Shown: positions 1-9,634, counted from the stretch's first letter. The stretch is DNA of 64,000 nucleotides from an uncultured Opitutaceae bacterium (GCA_903862935.1 CAIOZY010000041.1:53176-117175), one strand, 5' to 3'. The notes: generated from the sequence alone by a model not told the origin. Numbers and translations: made by a program.

Positions 1-59
1 AGGGCGACTCTCCCGGATTGGGCTTTCCCCCGGCGGCCTTTTGCCCACGCTTGGGGGAA

Positions 60-767
60 ATGCCGCCAGCCACTCCCGCGGACCGAAGGAGGCTCCTGCT
101 CAAGCTCGCAATCGTTGCGGCTGCGCTGCTTGTCGGCGCTGGGATCGCCCTGCGCGGGACCGACATACGGGCTTTGCTTGCCCCGGGAATGGCGCTGATC
201 CGCGGCGCCGGGCCCTGGAGCTTCTATATTGCCATGGCGCTCCTGCCCGCAGCGGGGGTCCCCATGCTCACCTTTTCCCTGACGGCCGGCCCTATCTTTG
301 CCGAGCGACTGGGCCTCGGGGCGACGGTCGCGGCCGGGCTTGCGGCGGCGACCGTGAACCTGCTTTTGACCTATTGGCTGGCCCGCCGGGCGCTGAGGCC
401 CTGGTTGACGAGGATCATCGAGCACCTCGGCTACCGGATGCCCGACCTGGACTCTGCGGACTTGACCGACCTGATCGTCATCGTGCGGGTCACGCCGGGA
501 ATCCCGTTTTTCGCCCAGAACTACATGCTGGGCCTGGCGGGGGCGCCGATCGGCCGGTATGTCGCCATCTCTTGCGTCGTTGTCTGGAGCTATACGGCCG
601 GATTCATCGTATTCGGGGACGCCCTCTTGCACGGGAGAGGGAGGATGGCGCTTGTGGCGGTGAGCCTCCTCGTCGCGGCTGCCGCGGCGACGCATCTGGC
701 CAGGCACCACTACGCAAACCGCAAGGCGGCCGGGAAGGGCGGAAGCGATGAAGGCGCCCAATCCTGA
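60..767 (+). CDS. TVP38/TMEM64 (DedA-like) membrane protein
   Basis: A 235-residue integral membrane protein of the TVP38/TMEM64 (SNARE-associated, VTT-domain) family, whose members sit in the inner membrane and are linked to lipid scrambling and envelope homeostasis. A hydrophobic helix follows the basic stretch DRRRLLLK at the N terminus. The family-typical region with the motifs VRVTPGIPFFAQNYMLGL and GAPIGRYV lies about two thirds along, followed by a last hydrophobic segment. The ATG at 60 follows a G-rich stretch and gives a short basic N-terminus; a TTG at 18 would add 14 residues. The 3' end overlaps xseA by 20 bases, so the two are probably co-transcribed. The specific substrate is unknown. 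Confidence 0.8.
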   Translation: MPPATPADRRRLLLKLAIVAAALLVGAGIALRGTDIRALLAPGMALIRGAGPWSFYIAMALLPAAGVPMLTFSLTAGPIFAERLGLGATVAAGLAAATVNLLLTYWLARRALRPWLTRIIEHLGYRMPDLDSADLTDLIVIVRVTPGIPFFAQNYMLGLAGAPIGRYVAISCVVVWSYTAGFIVFGDALLHGRGRMALVAVSLLVAAAAATHLARHHYANRKAAGKGGSDEGAQS

Positions 768-2040
768 GCTTTTCGGCGCAGCCTCCGAGCGGATCGAGAC
801 CGTCTCGGAGTTCACCCGCAGGGTGAAGGAACTGCTGGAAGCCGGGATCCGGCCCTGCTGGGTCAAAGGCGAGGTGTCTAACCTGCGGGCCCAGGCAAGC
901 GGGCACGTCTATTTTTCCCTCAAGGACTCCGGCGCCCAGTTGAGCGCGGTCCTTTTCCGCGGCGACGCCGCCCGGCAGAAGGTTGCCCTTAAGGACGGGA
1001 TGCAAGTGGCCGTCTACGGCGAGGTGAGCGTCTACGAGGTCCGTGGTCAGTACCAATTGATCGTTCGCGCGGTCGTCGAGGAGGGACTGGGGAAGCTGCA
1101 GCGGGAGTTCGAGGCCCTTAAGAAGCGGCTCGCCGAGGAGGGCCTCTTCGCCCCCGAGCGAAAGCGGCCGATTCCCGCCATGCCGGCGGTCGTGGGCTTC
1201 GTCACTTCGCCCACGGGGGCGGCGGTCCAAGACTTCCTCAGAATCTTGTCCCGGAGAGGCTGGCGGGGCCGCATCGTCATTCTGCCCGCCAAGGTCCAGG
1301 GAGCCGAGGCCGCGGCCGAGATGGTCGCGATGCTCGAACTGGCCGGTTCGCTCGGAATCTTCGACCTGATCGTCATCGGGCGCGGGGGAGGCAGTGTCGA
1401 GGACCTTTGGGCCTTTAACGAGGAACCCCTTGTGCGCGCGGTCGCCGGGTGCCCGGTTCCGACCATCTCAGCGGTGGGACACGAGATCGACTTCACCCTG
1501 TGCGACTTCGCGGCCGACGTCCGGGCGGAGACCCCAAGCGCCGCAGCGGAACTGATTTCCAGCCATTTTGTAGCCTGCCTGGAGCGTTCGGAGCAGGCAT
1601 CCGAGGCCATGGCTGCGGCCGCGGACCTCATGCTCGCCCGTTCCGGGGAGCGCCTCGCCCACGCGCGGTCCCGGCTGCGGCTGCTCACCCCATCGGCCCA
1701 GATCGAACGGGGCCACCTGAGGCTGGACGATCTGGAGAACCGCCTGGGCTCGGCCCTGCGGGGCGCGGCCGACAGCGCCAAGCGCCGGCTTGCCGAGGTG
1801 GAGAGCCACTTCGCGGCCGCCTCGCCGGCCTTGAGACTGCCGCTCTTTCGGGAACGGGCCGTCGCCCTGGGAAAGAGGCTTGGGGCCGCGAGCCCGGACT
1901 CCGTCCTGAACCGGGGTTTTGCGATCATCCGGGATGACAAGGGGGGACCGGTCATGCGCCGGGCCGGACTGCGGGCCGGGCAAAGCCTCGGAGCCCAGTT
2001 TGCCGACGGCACCGCCCGGGTGAGGGTGGAAAAGGAGTGA
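748..2040 (+). CDS. xseA: Exodeoxyribonuclease VII large subunit
   Basis: The large, catalytic subunit of exonuclease VII, which degrades single-stranded DNA from both ends in repair. Length 430 residues is normal for the family. The N-terminal OB-fold covers about residues 15-115 and the catalytic domain follows. The family signatures [16 protein letters not shown] (about residue 211) and [12 protein letters not shown] are intact, and a long helical region leads to the C-terminal strand [10 protein letters not shown]. The small subunit gene xseB is not next to it in this window. It overlaps rsmE by four bases (GTGA), which suggests translational coupling. Confidence 0.96.
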   Translation: MKAPNPELFGAASERIETVSEFTRRVKELLEAGIRPCWVKGEVSNLRAQASGHVYFSLKDSGAQLSAVLFRGDAARQKVALKDGMQVAVYGEVSVYEVRGQYQLIVRAVVEEGLGKLQREFEALKKRLAEEGLFAPERKRPIPAMPAVVGFVTSPTGAAVQDFLRILSRRGWRGRIVILPAKVQGAEAAAEMVAMLELAGSLGIFDLIVIGRGGGSVEDLWAFNEEPLVRAVAGCPVPTISAVGHEIDFTLCDFAADVRAETPSAAAELISSHFVACLERSEQASEAMAAAADLMLARSGERLAHARSRLRLLTPSAQIERGHLRLDDLENRLGSALRGAADSAKRRLAEVESHFAAASPALRLPLFRERAVALGKRLGAASPDSVLNRGFAIIRDDKGGPVMRRAGLRAGQSLGAQFADGTARVRVEKE

Positions 2041-2750
2041 ACCTGATCCTCTTCGATGCCGGGGAGACCGGCCGACCGCTGCCGCGGTCCGATCCCCGGG
2101 CGCTGCATATCCTTGCGGTCCTGAGGCGCCGGGAGGGGGACTCTTTCGACGCGGGCCTGGTGGATGGGCCCCGGGGGAAGGGGGTCCTCGTGGCGGTCAG
2201 GGCGGACGGCCTTCAGATCGCATTCACCTGGGGCGACGAACCCCCGCCCCTGGATCCGGTGGCGCTGGTCGTCGGGATGCCCCGTCCGCAGACCGCCCGC
2301 AAGATCCTGCAAGAGGCCGCGGCTCTCGGTGTCGCAGTGTTGCATTTTGTGGGGACCGAGAAGGGAGAGCCGGGCTACGCCCGCAGCACCCTGTGGCGCA
2401 CAGACGAGTGGAAGCGCCATATCCGGGCCGGGGCCGAGCAGGCCTTCTCGACGAGGATCCCTCAGGTCACCCACGGGCATTCCCTTGCAGAGGCGATCGA
2501 TTTCCTGGCCGGTTTTTCCTCGCGGGTTGCCCTCGACAACTACGAGGCGCCCGCCCTGCTGTCGCAGGCCGACCTCGCCCCGCCGGTGGCGCTCGCCATC
2601 GGGCCGGAGCGCGGCTGGTCCGCGGCTGAGCGCGATCTTCTGCGCTGCCGGGGCTTCACCCTTGCACACCTGGGGCCGCGGGTCTTGAGGTCCGAAACGG
2701 CCTGTGTCGCCGCCGTTTCGATTGTCCGGGGAAGGCTCGGGCTGGCCTAG
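2037..2750 (+). CDS. rsmE: 16S rRNA (uracil-1498-N3) methyltransferase
   Basis: RsmE uses S-adenosylmethionine to methylate U1498 of 16S rRNA in the assembled 30S subunit. The 237-residue protein has an N-terminal PUA-like domain and a C-terminal SPOUT domain. The knot motif [11 protein letters not shown] lies near residue 188, followed by [11 protein letters not shown], both diagnostic of RsmE. It starts at a GTG overlapping the xseA stop codon. Its stop overlaps the stop of the convergent rsmD by a few bases. Confidence 0.95.
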   Translation: MNLILFDAGETGRPLPRSDPRALHILAVLRRREGDSFDAGLVDGPRGKGVLVAVRADGLQIAFTWGDEPPPLDPVALVVGMPRPQTARKILQEAAALGVAVLHFVGTEKGEPGYARSTLWRTDEWKRHIRAGAEQAFSTRIPQVTHGHSLAEAIDFLAGFSSRVALDNYEAPALLSQADLAPPVALAIGPERGWSAAERDLLRCRGFTLAHLGPRVLRSETACVAAVSIVRGRLGLA

Positions 2751-3313
2751 GCCGACCGTGAGAAAACGACCGCATCCGGCTGGTGGGCCCGCTTGCCGAA
2801 CCGCTTGATGCAGGACCAGCCCGTGGGGCTGAGTTCCATCTGGCCCGGGACCTCAAAGATCACCAAAGCCTCGGGCCGGGAATCGAGAAGAACCGAAAGC
2901 CGGGCGAAGATCGCCGGGGCCACCCGCTCGATGATCTCGTAAGGGGGGTCGGCAAAGACCAGGTCCGGCGGGCCGAGGCCGCCGTCTGGAACCGAGGTCG
3001 CGTCCAACTGGAGCACTTTCAGGCCGCTCTCGTCCCGCCTCAGGCACTTGCAGACCGCCGCAAGGTTCCGGCGGAGGCAGTCGGCCGCCCGGCTGTTCTG
3101 CTCGACGAAGGCGCCCCCGGAGGCTCCGCGGCTCAGGGCCTCCAGGCCGTAGGCCCCGCTGCCGGCGAACAGGTCGAGGAATTGCGCGCCGGAGACCCTC
3201 GCGCCCAGGCTCGAGAACAAGGCCTGGCGCAGGCTGTCGGTCGCCGGGCGCACGGCGTCGCCCCTGGGCACGGTGAGCGGGATTCCCCGGGCCGTTCCCC
3301 CGCTTATGCGCAT
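2747..3313 (-). CDS. rsmD: 16S rRNA (guanine-966-N2) methyltransferase
   Basis: RsmD methylates G966 of 16S rRNA. The start [10 protein letters not shown] is the classic N-terminus of the family, so I chose 3313 over upstream in-frame starts; the length is 188 residues. The SAM-binding motif [18 protein letters not shown] and the catalytic DPPY motif (FADPPYE) are intact. It is convergent with rsmE and divergent from the neighbouring hydrolase gene, with 54 bases in between. Confidence 0.95.
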   Translation of the reverse strand: MRISGGTARGIPLTVPRGDAVRPATDSLRQALFSSLGARVSGAQFLDLFAGSGAYGLEALSRGASGGAFVEQNSRAADCLRRNLAAVCKCLRRDESGLKVLQLDATSVPDGGLGPPDLVFADPPYEIIERVAPAIFARLSVLLDSRPEALVIFEVPGQMELSPTGWSCIKRFGKRAHQPDAVVFSRSA

Positions 3314-3367
3314 GGGCAGGGTTCCTTGGTTTGCATGGGACAGGAAGATCGCCGATGGTTCGCCCCC

Positions 3368-4324
3368 ATGACAGGGCCGGCATCCGACCACTTCAACGGC
3401 AAAAGATTTTTCAACCCCGGAGACCGCGAGGGCAGGGGATGGGGCGACCTGCTCAGATGGAAGCTCACGAGCCGGCCCGTGCCGTGGCCGGAGCGGATCG
3501 ACCTGACCCCGCGGCCGCCGCCGGCCGCGCCCAGGTCGGGCTTGGCCGCGACTTGGATCGGGCAGTCAACCTTCCTGCTCCAGTCCCCGCAGGGCAACTT
3601 CCTCACCGACCCCATCTACTCCCGGCGGGCCAGCCCGCTGCCCTGGCTCGGGCCTGCCCGGGCGATCCCTCCGGGAATCCCCTTCGAGCTGCTGCCGAGA
3701 ATCGACACCGTCCTGCTCAGCCATGACCACTTCGACCACTGCGACCTGCCGACCCTTCGGCGCCTCAGACGGGCCTTCAGTCCCGTTGTCATCGCCCCCC
3801 TGGGGCATGCGGATCTCTTAAAGAATGCCGATGCTGCAGCCTCCGTGGTCGAACTCGACTGGTGGCAGTCCCACCGGCTGCCGGGAGGCGCCGAGGTGGA
3901 GCTTGTCCCGGCCAGACACTGGTGCCGCCGCAGCCCGGGCGGGGACAATCTCCGGCTTTGGGGCGGCTTCGTCCTCCGGGCCGGGGAGAGAACGGTGTAC
4001 TTCGCGGGGGACTCGGGCTATGACGAGGAGCTTTTCCCGGAGATCCGCAGGAGGAGGGGAGAGCCGGACCTAGCGCTGATCCCCATCGGGGCCTACGAGC
4101 CGCGTTGGTTCATGAAGGAGGCCCACATGGATCCGGGCGAGGCGGTGGGAGTCCACCGGCTGGTTGGGGCGCGCCTCAGCGTTGCCATGCACTGGGGCAC
4201 CTTCCAACTGACCGACGAAGGCCGGGACGACCCGCCGAGGCGGCTGCAGGAGGTGCTGAACGAGGTCGGAATCCCGCCGGGACAGTTCCAGGTCGTCGCG
4301 CCCGGTGACAGTGTCTTGGTGTGA
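3368..4324 (+). CDS. Metallo-beta-lactamase-fold hydrolase, NAPE-PLD/UlaG-like
   Basis: A 318-residue metallo-beta-lactamase-fold enzyme related to the NAPE-phospholipase D / UlaG-like branch. The metal-binding motif HDHFDH is at residues 119-124, after WIGQSTFLLQ and LTDPIYS, which are typical of this branch. Further ligands are visible in PARHW, the aspartate of FAGDSGYD, and the late histidine of MHWGTFQLTDE. There is no signal peptide, so it is probably cytoplasmic. The substrate cannot be read from sequence. The ATG at 3368 is preferred by similarity; 3335 is an alternative, and neither has a strong ribosome binding site. Confidence 0.85.
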   Translation: MTGPASDHFNGKRFFNPGDREGRGWGDLLRWKLTSRPVPWPERIDLTPRPPPAAPRSGLAATWIGQSTFLLQSPQGNFLTDPIYSRRASPLPWLGPARAIPPGIPFELLPRIDTVLLSHDHFDHCDLPTLRRLRRAFSPVVIAPLGHADLLKNADAAASVVELDWWQSHRLPGGAEVELVPARHWCRRSPGGDNLRLWGGFVLRAGERTVYFAGDSGYDEELFPEIRRRRGEPDLALIPIGAYEPRWFMKEAHMDPGEAVGVHRLVGARLSVAMHWGTFQLTDEGRDDPPRRLQEVLNEVGIPPGQFQVVAPGDSVLV

Positions 4325-4425
4325 TGGGTTGAACCCGGGGCCGCGAACCCGTTCCAAGGGGGTTTGCATCCTGGATTTCCCCCTGATAACTTCCGACCCG
4401 CCTGCACCGTAAGCACCAAACACCC

Positions 4426-5865
4426 ATGAAACCGTGTCCGACCACCGCCTGGCTCGCCCTGGCTGCGGTGTGCCTGTGCGGAGCCCGCGCGGAGGAAACG
4501 AATGCTTGGCCGGGTCCGGTCTCCTGGTCGGACGGAAGGACAGGGGCCCAGTCCTGGACGGCCGCGGGGCCGTTCCTTTTCGACCAGCCCGACCCGGACG
4601 GTGGGAGGCTGTCGGGACTGCGTCCCTTCTACGTGAGGCGCGCGGACCCTAGCGGGCAGGTCTCTGAGACCACTGCGCTGTACCCCATCTACACCGGACG
4701 CCGCTACGGGGACCATTTCGAGTGGAGCATCTTCAAGCTGATCAACGGGTACGGACGTGTCGACGGCGCGCGGCCAACCCCGTCGACAGAACCTGCGACC
4801 TTCGATGTCTGGCCCTTCTACTTCTCGAAGGATACGGGAGATCCGACCACGTCCCGCAGGGCCCTGATGCCGGTTGCGGGAACTGTCGACCAGCATTTCG
4901 GCTACGACCGGATTTCCTGGGTTCTGTTTCCGCTCTACGCCCGGACGGAGCGCAAGGGAAGCTCGACCACGTACACGCCCTGGCCCTTGATGAGGGTGAC
5001 CCAGGGGGCAGCGCAGGGCTTTGCAATCTGGCCGCTCTTCGGACACCTGGAGAGTCCGGGGGCCTACGACCGGCGGTACGTCCTGTGGCCCCTTTTCTGG
5101 GCAAACACGGTCCAGGCCGGCCCGGACGCCCCCGCCGGGACCCCGCCGACCCGACAGGTCGGGGCCCTTCCATTCTATGCCTCCGAGAAAGGGCCCGGGT
5201 TTGTGAACGAGGCCTATCTGTGGCCGTTCTTCGGCTACACCGACCGGACGGCACCCTACCGGTACAGCGAGGTCCGCTACCTGTGGCCGTTCCTTGTGCA
5301 GGGGACGGGCGACGACCGGCTGGTTAACCGCTGGGCCCCGTTCTACTCGCATTCGGTCGTTAAGGGAGTCGACAAGACCTGGGCTCCCTGGCCTCTCGTG
5401 CGCCTGACGAACTGGACCGACGGGAATGTCGCCCAGGCAAAGACCCAGGTCTTCTACTTCATCTACTGGCGCTTGGAACAGCGCAGCACGACAAACCCGG
5501 CTGCGGCCCCGGCCGAGAAAGCCTACCTTTGGCCGATCCTGAGCACCTGGGACAATGGCGCAGGGCGCCGGCAGGTCCAGGTCCTGAGCCCATTTGAGGG
5601 GATGTTTGCGGACAATCCCCGGGTGCGGGCGGCCTGGTCGCCCCTGTTCGCCCTGGTGCGCTACGAACAGACGGCCCCGGGGGAGTCGAGCACCTCAGTC
5701 CTGTGGAACGCCGTGACCTGGAGGAGCAGCGCGGTCCGGAGAGAGAGCGAGTTCCACCTTGGCCCGATCCTCGGGGTTCGGACTGGACCCGGAGGGACCC
5801 GCTGGAGCCCGTTCGGCTTGGAGATTGCGCCAAAAGGCCCTAAGCTGGCAGCTTCCCCCCACTGA
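4426..5865 (+). CDS. Exported W-P repeat protein of unknown function, first gene of the mla operon
   Basis: I do not recognise a named family. The 479-residue protein has a signal peptide (a short KPC N-terminus, a hydrophobic core, then GARAEE), so it is exported. The mature part is made of about 14 degenerate units that centre on [LVI]WP[LF][FYL], for example VWPFYF, IWPLFG, LWPLFW, LWPFFG, LWPFLV, PWPLVR and LWPILS, spaced roughly 25-35 residues apart. Aromatic residues are dense, as in beta-rich outer-membrane or periplasmic proteins. The stop codon is one base before the mlaE start, so it is very probably co-expressed with mlaEFD. A role in envelope lipid handling is an inference from this position only. 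Confidence 0.75.
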   Translation: MKPCPTTAWLALAAVCLCGARAEETNAWPGPVSWSDGRTGAQSWTAAGPFLFDQPDPDGGRLSGLRPFYVRRADPSGQVSETTALYPIYTGRRYGDHFEWSIFKLINGYGRVDGARPTPSTEPATFDVWPFYFSKDTGDPTTSRRALMPVAGTVDQHFGYDRISWVLFPLYARTERKGSSTTYTPWPLMRVTQGAAQGFAIWPLFGHLESPGAYDRRYVLWPLFWANTVQAGPDAPAGTPPTRQVGALPFYASEKGPGFVNEAYLWPFFGYTDRTAPYRYSEVRYLWPFLVQGTGDDRLVNRWAPFYSHSVVKGVDKTWAPWPLVRLTNWTDGNVAQAKTQVFYFIYWRLEQRSTTNPAAAPAEKAYLWPILSTWDNGAGRRQVQVLSPFEGMFADNPRVRAAWSPLFALVRYEQTAPGESSTSVLWNAVTWRSSAVRRESEFHLGPILGVRTGPGGTRWSPFGLEIAPKGPKLAASPH

Positions 5866-5866
5866 C

Positions 5867-6619
5867 ATGAAGCAGCTCAGATCCATCCTCGAGGGCATCG
5901 GAAGCGCGATCTTCCTCATGCTGCGCTCGGCCTCGTTCGTGGGGACGATCCCCAGCCAGTTCGCGAGGGTGATCGAGCAGTGCTACCTGATTGGCTACAC
6001 GACCCTGCCTATCGTGGCGATCCTCTGCTTCTTCGTAGGAAGCGTGCTCGCGCTGCAGGCGGGCTACTCCATGCAGGACTTCCAGGCCCAGCAGTTCATC
6101 GGCTCCCTCGTGGGCCTGTCGATGGCCCGGGAACTCGGACCCATGATGGTGTCGATCCTGCTCGCGGGCCGGGTCGGGTCCGCGGTGACGGCCGAACTCG
6201 CATCGATGAAGGTCTACCAGGAGGTCGATGCCCTGGTGACGATGAACATTTCCCCGGAGCGGATTCTGGTCCTTCCGCGCCTGGTTGCAGTCCTGGTCAT
6301 GATGCCCGTCCTGACGATCATCGCCAACCTCGTCGGCTGGTATGGCGGGGCAGTCGTCTGCCGGTACACGGGCTTCATTGCCATCGGTCCGGAGTCGTAC
6401 TTCGCGGCGGTGCGCCACGTGGTGAAGTTCAAGGACGTCTTCGACGGCATGGTCAAAGCCGAGGTCTTCGGCTTTGCCGTGGTCTTGGTCTGCTGCAACA
6501 TCGGCCTGAACACCCGCGGGGGCCCGCGGGAGATCGGGGCGTCGGTCACCCGCGCGGTGGTCGCCTCGCTGATCCTGATCCTGGTCCTCGATTACTTCGT
6601 CACGAAGGTGCTGATCTAG
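5867..6619 (+). CDS. mlaE: MlaE-type ABC transporter permease
   Basis: Inner-membrane permease of the Mla/MCE phospholipid transporter, 250 residues. It carries the MlaE permease domain with about five hydrophobic segments and the conserved stretches RELGPMMVSILLAGRVGSA and ELASMKVYQEVDAL. It begins one base after the upstream W-P repeat gene and is followed by mlaF and mlaD, the standard permease-ATPase-MCE order. The periplasmic and outer-membrane partners MlaC and MlaA are not in this window. Confidence 0.94.
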   Translation: MKQLRSILEGIGSAIFLMLRSASFVGTIPSQFARVIEQCYLIGYTTLPIVAILCFFVGSVLALQAGYSMQDFQAQQFIGSLVGLSMARELGPMMVSILLAGRVGSAVTAELASMKVYQEVDALVTMNISPERILVLPRLVAVLVMMPVLTIIANLVGWYGGAVVCRYTGFIAIGPESYFAAVRHVVKFKDVFDGMVKAEVFGFAVVLVCCNIGLNTRGGPREIGASVTRAVVASLILILVLDYFVTKVLI

Positions 6620-6620
6620 A

Positions 6621-7436
6621 GTGCGCGCCATGGACCTTCCTCAACCCTCCCACATTCCCCACGTTACCGGCGATGCGCTGACGACCGGCGTCGCGATCGA
6701 GGGGCTGTCTAAGAGCTTCGGGAGCCTAAGGGTCCTGAAGGACGTGAGCTTTACCGTGAAACCGGGGGAGATCTTCGTCCTGATGGGCCCGTCGGGCTCG
6801 GGGAAGAGCGTGCTCTTGCGCCACATCATCGGGCTGGAGGCGCCGACAGAGGGACGGGTCCTCGTCGACGGGCACGATCCCATGGTTGAGGACACGCGCG
6901 GGCACGTGCGCATGGCCCTGGTGTTCCAGGACGGGGCGCTGTTCAACTCGCTCTCGGTCTACGACAACCTCGCCCTTTATCCGCGCGAGCACCGGCTCGG
7001 TTCCGAGGCCGAGATCCGGGAGCGGGTGATGCACGCTTTGCAGATTCTCTCCGTCGAGAAGGCCGCCTCAAAGCTGCCCTCGGACCTTTCGGGGGGAATG
7101 AAGAAGCGCGTCTCGATCGCCCGGGCTCTGGTGATTCAGCCGCAGCTCCTGCTCTACGACGAACCCACGAGCGAGCTCGACCCGGTGATGGCGGCGACGA
7201 TCGACGAGATCATCGCCACCCTGAAGGACGAGATCCGCGTGACCTCGATTGTCGTTTCGCACGACCGGGACCTTGCCCTGAGCATTGCCGACCGGGTCGG
7301 TTTCCTCATGGACGGCCGTCTCATCCACATCGGGCCGCCCTCGGGCCTGAAGGCCCCGGAGGATCCCCGCATTGCCGACTTCCTCAACCCGAAAATCGAC
7401 ATCCGCAACCCCCGCTTCAAGAGCCTGGAGGCCTGA
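6621..7436 (+). CDS. mlaF: MlaF-type ABC transporter ATP-binding protein
   Basis: ATPase that powers the MlaE permease; 271 residues. Walker A is GPSGSGKS, the signature motif is LSGGMKKR, Walker B is LLLYDEPTSELDP and the switch histidine is in VVSHDRD. The LSGGM variant is usual for MlaF. The GTG at 6621 has a GAAGG-like ribosome binding site about eleven bases upstream; an ATG at 6630 would shorten the protein by three residues. It is one base from mlaE, so the two are translated together. Confidence 0.94.
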   Translation: MRAMDLPQPSHIPHVTGDALTTGVAIEGLSKSFGSLRVLKDVSFTVKPGEIFVLMGPSGSGKSVLLRHIIGLEAPTEGRVLVDGHDPMVEDTRGHVRMALVFQDGALFNSLSVYDNLALYPREHRLGSEAEIRERVMHALQILSVEKAASKLPSDLSGGMKKRVSIARALVIQPQLLLYDEPTSELDPVMAATIDEIIATLKDEIRVTSIVVSHDRDLALSIADRVGFLMDGRLIHIGPPSGLKAPEDPRIADFLNPKIDIRNPRFKSLEA

Positions 7437-7470
7437 CAGGAGCCGGAGAGAAACCAAAACAATTTCCACT

Positions 7471-8466
7471 ATGAACAACCCACAGCAAACCGCCCGGGTC
7501 GGGCTTTTCTTCCTGCTCGGAATGGCCCTGGTCTGGGTGACCTACGAGTCGCTGAGCGGCGGACGCCTCTTCAAGAAGGAGGGCTACACGATTGTCGCCG
7601 GATTCGAGAACCTCGAGGACCTGAAGGTAGCCGATGACGTCAAGATGGCCGGGGTAAGCATTGGCTCTGTTGAGAAGACCCGGCTCTCAAAAGGCAGGGC
7701 CGAGGCGATCCTCCGGATCAATCCGTCGGTCAAGATCCCCTCCGACGCGACGGCGACGATCGGGATGGCTGGGCTCATCGGTACCAACTACATCGGGATC
7801 GATCTGGGGAGCCCCGGCGCCGCGCCGCTGGCAGATGGTGCCGAGATCCGCACCAAGGTGACTCCGGACATCAACAAGATCATGACCCAGCTCGGCGACC
7901 TGGGCCAGAAGCTCGAGGGAGCCCTGGGATCGTTCAGCACGGCGGTGAACGGGTCAGGCCAGGCCGGAGGGGGCCTTTTCCAGAAGCTCGACCGGCTGAT
8001 CACTGAAAACAGCGCGAAAATCGACGCGACGATGTCGAACCTGCAGGAGATCACAACGAAGCTCAACCAAGGGGAGGGCACGCTCGGCAGGCTCATCAAC
8101 GACCCGAAACTCCACGACGATCTCGTGGCGACCGTGGGAGAGCTCAAGACCGCGGCCGGCCAGGCTAAGACCTTCATCGCGGACGCCCAGGGCATCGTTT
8201 CCCAAGTTAAGTCCGGCCAGGGCACGCTGGGGGTCCTCCTCTACGACGAGCAGGCGGCGTCCAACCTAAAGGGCACCGTCAAGAACCTGAAGGACCTCTC
8301 CGACAAGGTCGCCCGCGGCGAGGGATCCCTGGGAAGGCTGATCAACGACGACAGTCTCTTCCTGTCCGCCCAGACCACCCTGAAGAAGGCCGACCGGGCC
8401 CTCGACGGGATGAATGACTCCGGCCCGATCACCGCGGTCGGGATCGTCGCGAACTCCCTTTTCTAG
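7471..8466 (+). CDS. mlaD: MlaD-type MCE substrate-binding protein
   Basis: Membrane-anchored MCE-domain protein of the Mla system, 331 residues. One N-terminal transmembrane helix (about residues 8-25) is followed by the MCE domain, seen as DVKMAGVSIGSVEKTRL and GLIGTNYIGIDLGS. The long C-terminal part is helical and carries three copies of a G-[EQ]-G-[TS]-L-G-x-L motif beginning at residues 201, 249 and 283. Family members form hexameric rings, and long helical tails can form a channel across the periplasm. The start at 7471 is the first Met directly before the anchor helix. Confidence 0.93.
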   Translation: MNNPQQTARVGLFFLLGMALVWVTYESLSGGRLFKKEGYTIVAGFENLEDLKVADDVKMAGVSIGSVEKTRLSKGRAEAILRINPSVKIPSDATATIGMAGLIGTNYIGIDLGSPGAAPLADGAEIRTKVTPDINKIMTQLGDLGQKLEGALGSFSTAVNGSGQAGGGLFQKLDRLITENSAKIDATMSNLQEITTKLNQGEGTLGRLINDPKLHDDLVATVGELKTAAGQAKTFIADAQGIVSQVKSGQGTLGVLLYDEQAASNLKGTVKNLKDLSDKVARGEGSLGRLINDDSLFLSAQTTLKKADRALDGMNDSGPITAVGIVANSLF

Positions 8467-8484
8467 GGAGAGCCGCCCAGTCCT

Positions 8485-8514
8485 GATGGCTGCGTTTTCT
8501 CGCACGCAGCCATC
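8485..8514 (+). terminator. Perfect 11-bp hairpin after mlaD
   Basis: GATGGCTGCGT at 8485-8495 pairs perfectly with ACGCAGCCATC at 8504-8514 across an eight-base loop, starting 19 bases after the mlaD stop codon. There is no T tract behind it, so it may end transcription with Rho or protect the 3' end of the message rather than act as a classical intrinsic terminator. Confidence 0.5.
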
Positions 8515-8875
8515 TCGACTAGATCAGCAGAATCCATCGGCCCGCGGGACCGAACTGCTGGTCCATAGCGCAGTCGTCCTGAAGCATGAAACAGCACCGG
8601 CGGAGCGGGTGATTCAATTTTGGGAGAGGGTTGATGGCGCGCCTGATTGGGGAAGACAGTGGCTGGGCGGAGCCGTTTGAGATTGTCCAGAGTGCCGGAG
8701 GCGATCACGCAGCCCAGGGAGACCCCGATGGTCGCGTATAGGGGGGGGAGGCGCCTGGGTGGGTGGTGGGCCTACCACCAACGAAGAGGCCTGAGGCGTT
8801 GACCCTTAGGCCCGAGGGCAGCCGGCCGGCGTTTTCTTGGCTTCACTTCCGCACCGACTGGATTAGCCAGTAGCC
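8515..8875. other. Noncoding stretch between mlaD and the propeller gene
   Basis: I find no credible gene in these 360 bases. Two further inverted repeats are visible near 8765-8785 (GGTGG/CCACC) and 8787-8812 (GGCCTGAGG/CCTTAGGCC with one G-T pair). Open frames that cross the region have no start signal and no recognisable protein. Confidence 0.5.
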
Positions 8876-9541
8876 ATGGCAAACATCCTCGAACTCAAGC
8901 GTCTTCCCTCGCCCGCGCCCAAGCCGCAGTCTCTCGCCTGGGATGGTGCCACACTTTGGATGGGTTCCCGCGAGACGAAGCGGATCTACGCGATCAACCC
9001 GGCCCAATGGTCGGTCGGCTGGGAATGCGCGGCCCCGGATGTGCCGTGGGGGCTGGCGGCGGTGCAGGGTGAACTACGGGTGGTCTGCGGCGAGGGTCAG
9101 GACGATATCCGGTTCATCCGGCGTTGCCTGCCAGGTCACGGCTTCGACGGCAGGTTCCGCGTGCCCTGTCCGGACGGGAAGGGTTCCCACCTCGGTTGGG
9201 ATGGTCGCACCCTCTGGCTCAGCCAGTGGTATCCGAAGAAGCTCATCGCCCTCGGGACCGAGGGACAGGTCGAACGCGTGATCCAAATTCCGCATGAAAT
9301 CGTCGGGCAGGTAATCGTCGGCGGCCTGTTTTACTTGGTGACCACGGATAACGAGGAGAGCGACGACTATTTCCTCACGCGCGTGGACCCGCGCCCGGCG
9401 TTGCCGCGGGTGGACGTGCTCATCAGGCTTGGTTTCTCCGCCCGGGGACTGACCTTCGACGGGGAAAATTTCTGGTCCAACCACCGCGAGGCAAACCAGA
9501 TCGTTTCCTTCGCGCGACCGGACAGCCAGCCTGTGGCGTAG
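8876..9541 (+). CDS. Beta-propeller-like hypothetical protein
   Basis: A 221-residue protein without a signal peptide. It contains repeated blade-like motifs: LAWDGATLWMGSRETKRIYA near residue 20, LGWDGRTLWLSQWYPKKLIA near residue 105 and LTFDGENFWSNHREANQIVS near the end. Such units occur in six-bladed beta-propellers of the SMP-30, glutamine-cyclotransferase and NHL types, but three to four clear units are too few for a full ring. No catalytic residues can be assigned. It stands alone between two hairpin-rich noncoding stretches, so context gives no functional hint. Confidence 0.65.
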   Translation: MANILELKRLPSPAPKPQSLAWDGATLWMGSRETKRIYAINPAQWSVGWECAAPDVPWGLAAVQGELRVVCGEGQDDIRFIRRCLPGHGFDGRFRVPCPDGKGSHLGWDGRTLWLSQWYPKKLIALGTEGQVERVIQIPHEIVGQVIVGGLFYLVTTDNEESDDYFLTRVDPRPALPRVDVLIRLGFSARGLTFDGENFWSNHREANQIVSFARPDSQPVA

Positions 9542-9634
9542 TTGTTGATTTGGTTGTCGCCGGGACAGGTTCTGCGCTGGGCCGATTGTCGCTCAAGCCC
9601 TCCGGGGCCGCCTAGGTGTGATGTTTCAGGACGT

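Noticed and set aside
1047..2669. Long leftward open frame opposite xseA and rsmE
   Set aside because: It is a high-GC shadow of two well supported genes; its translation is Arg/Pro/Ser-rich and has no recognisable domain.
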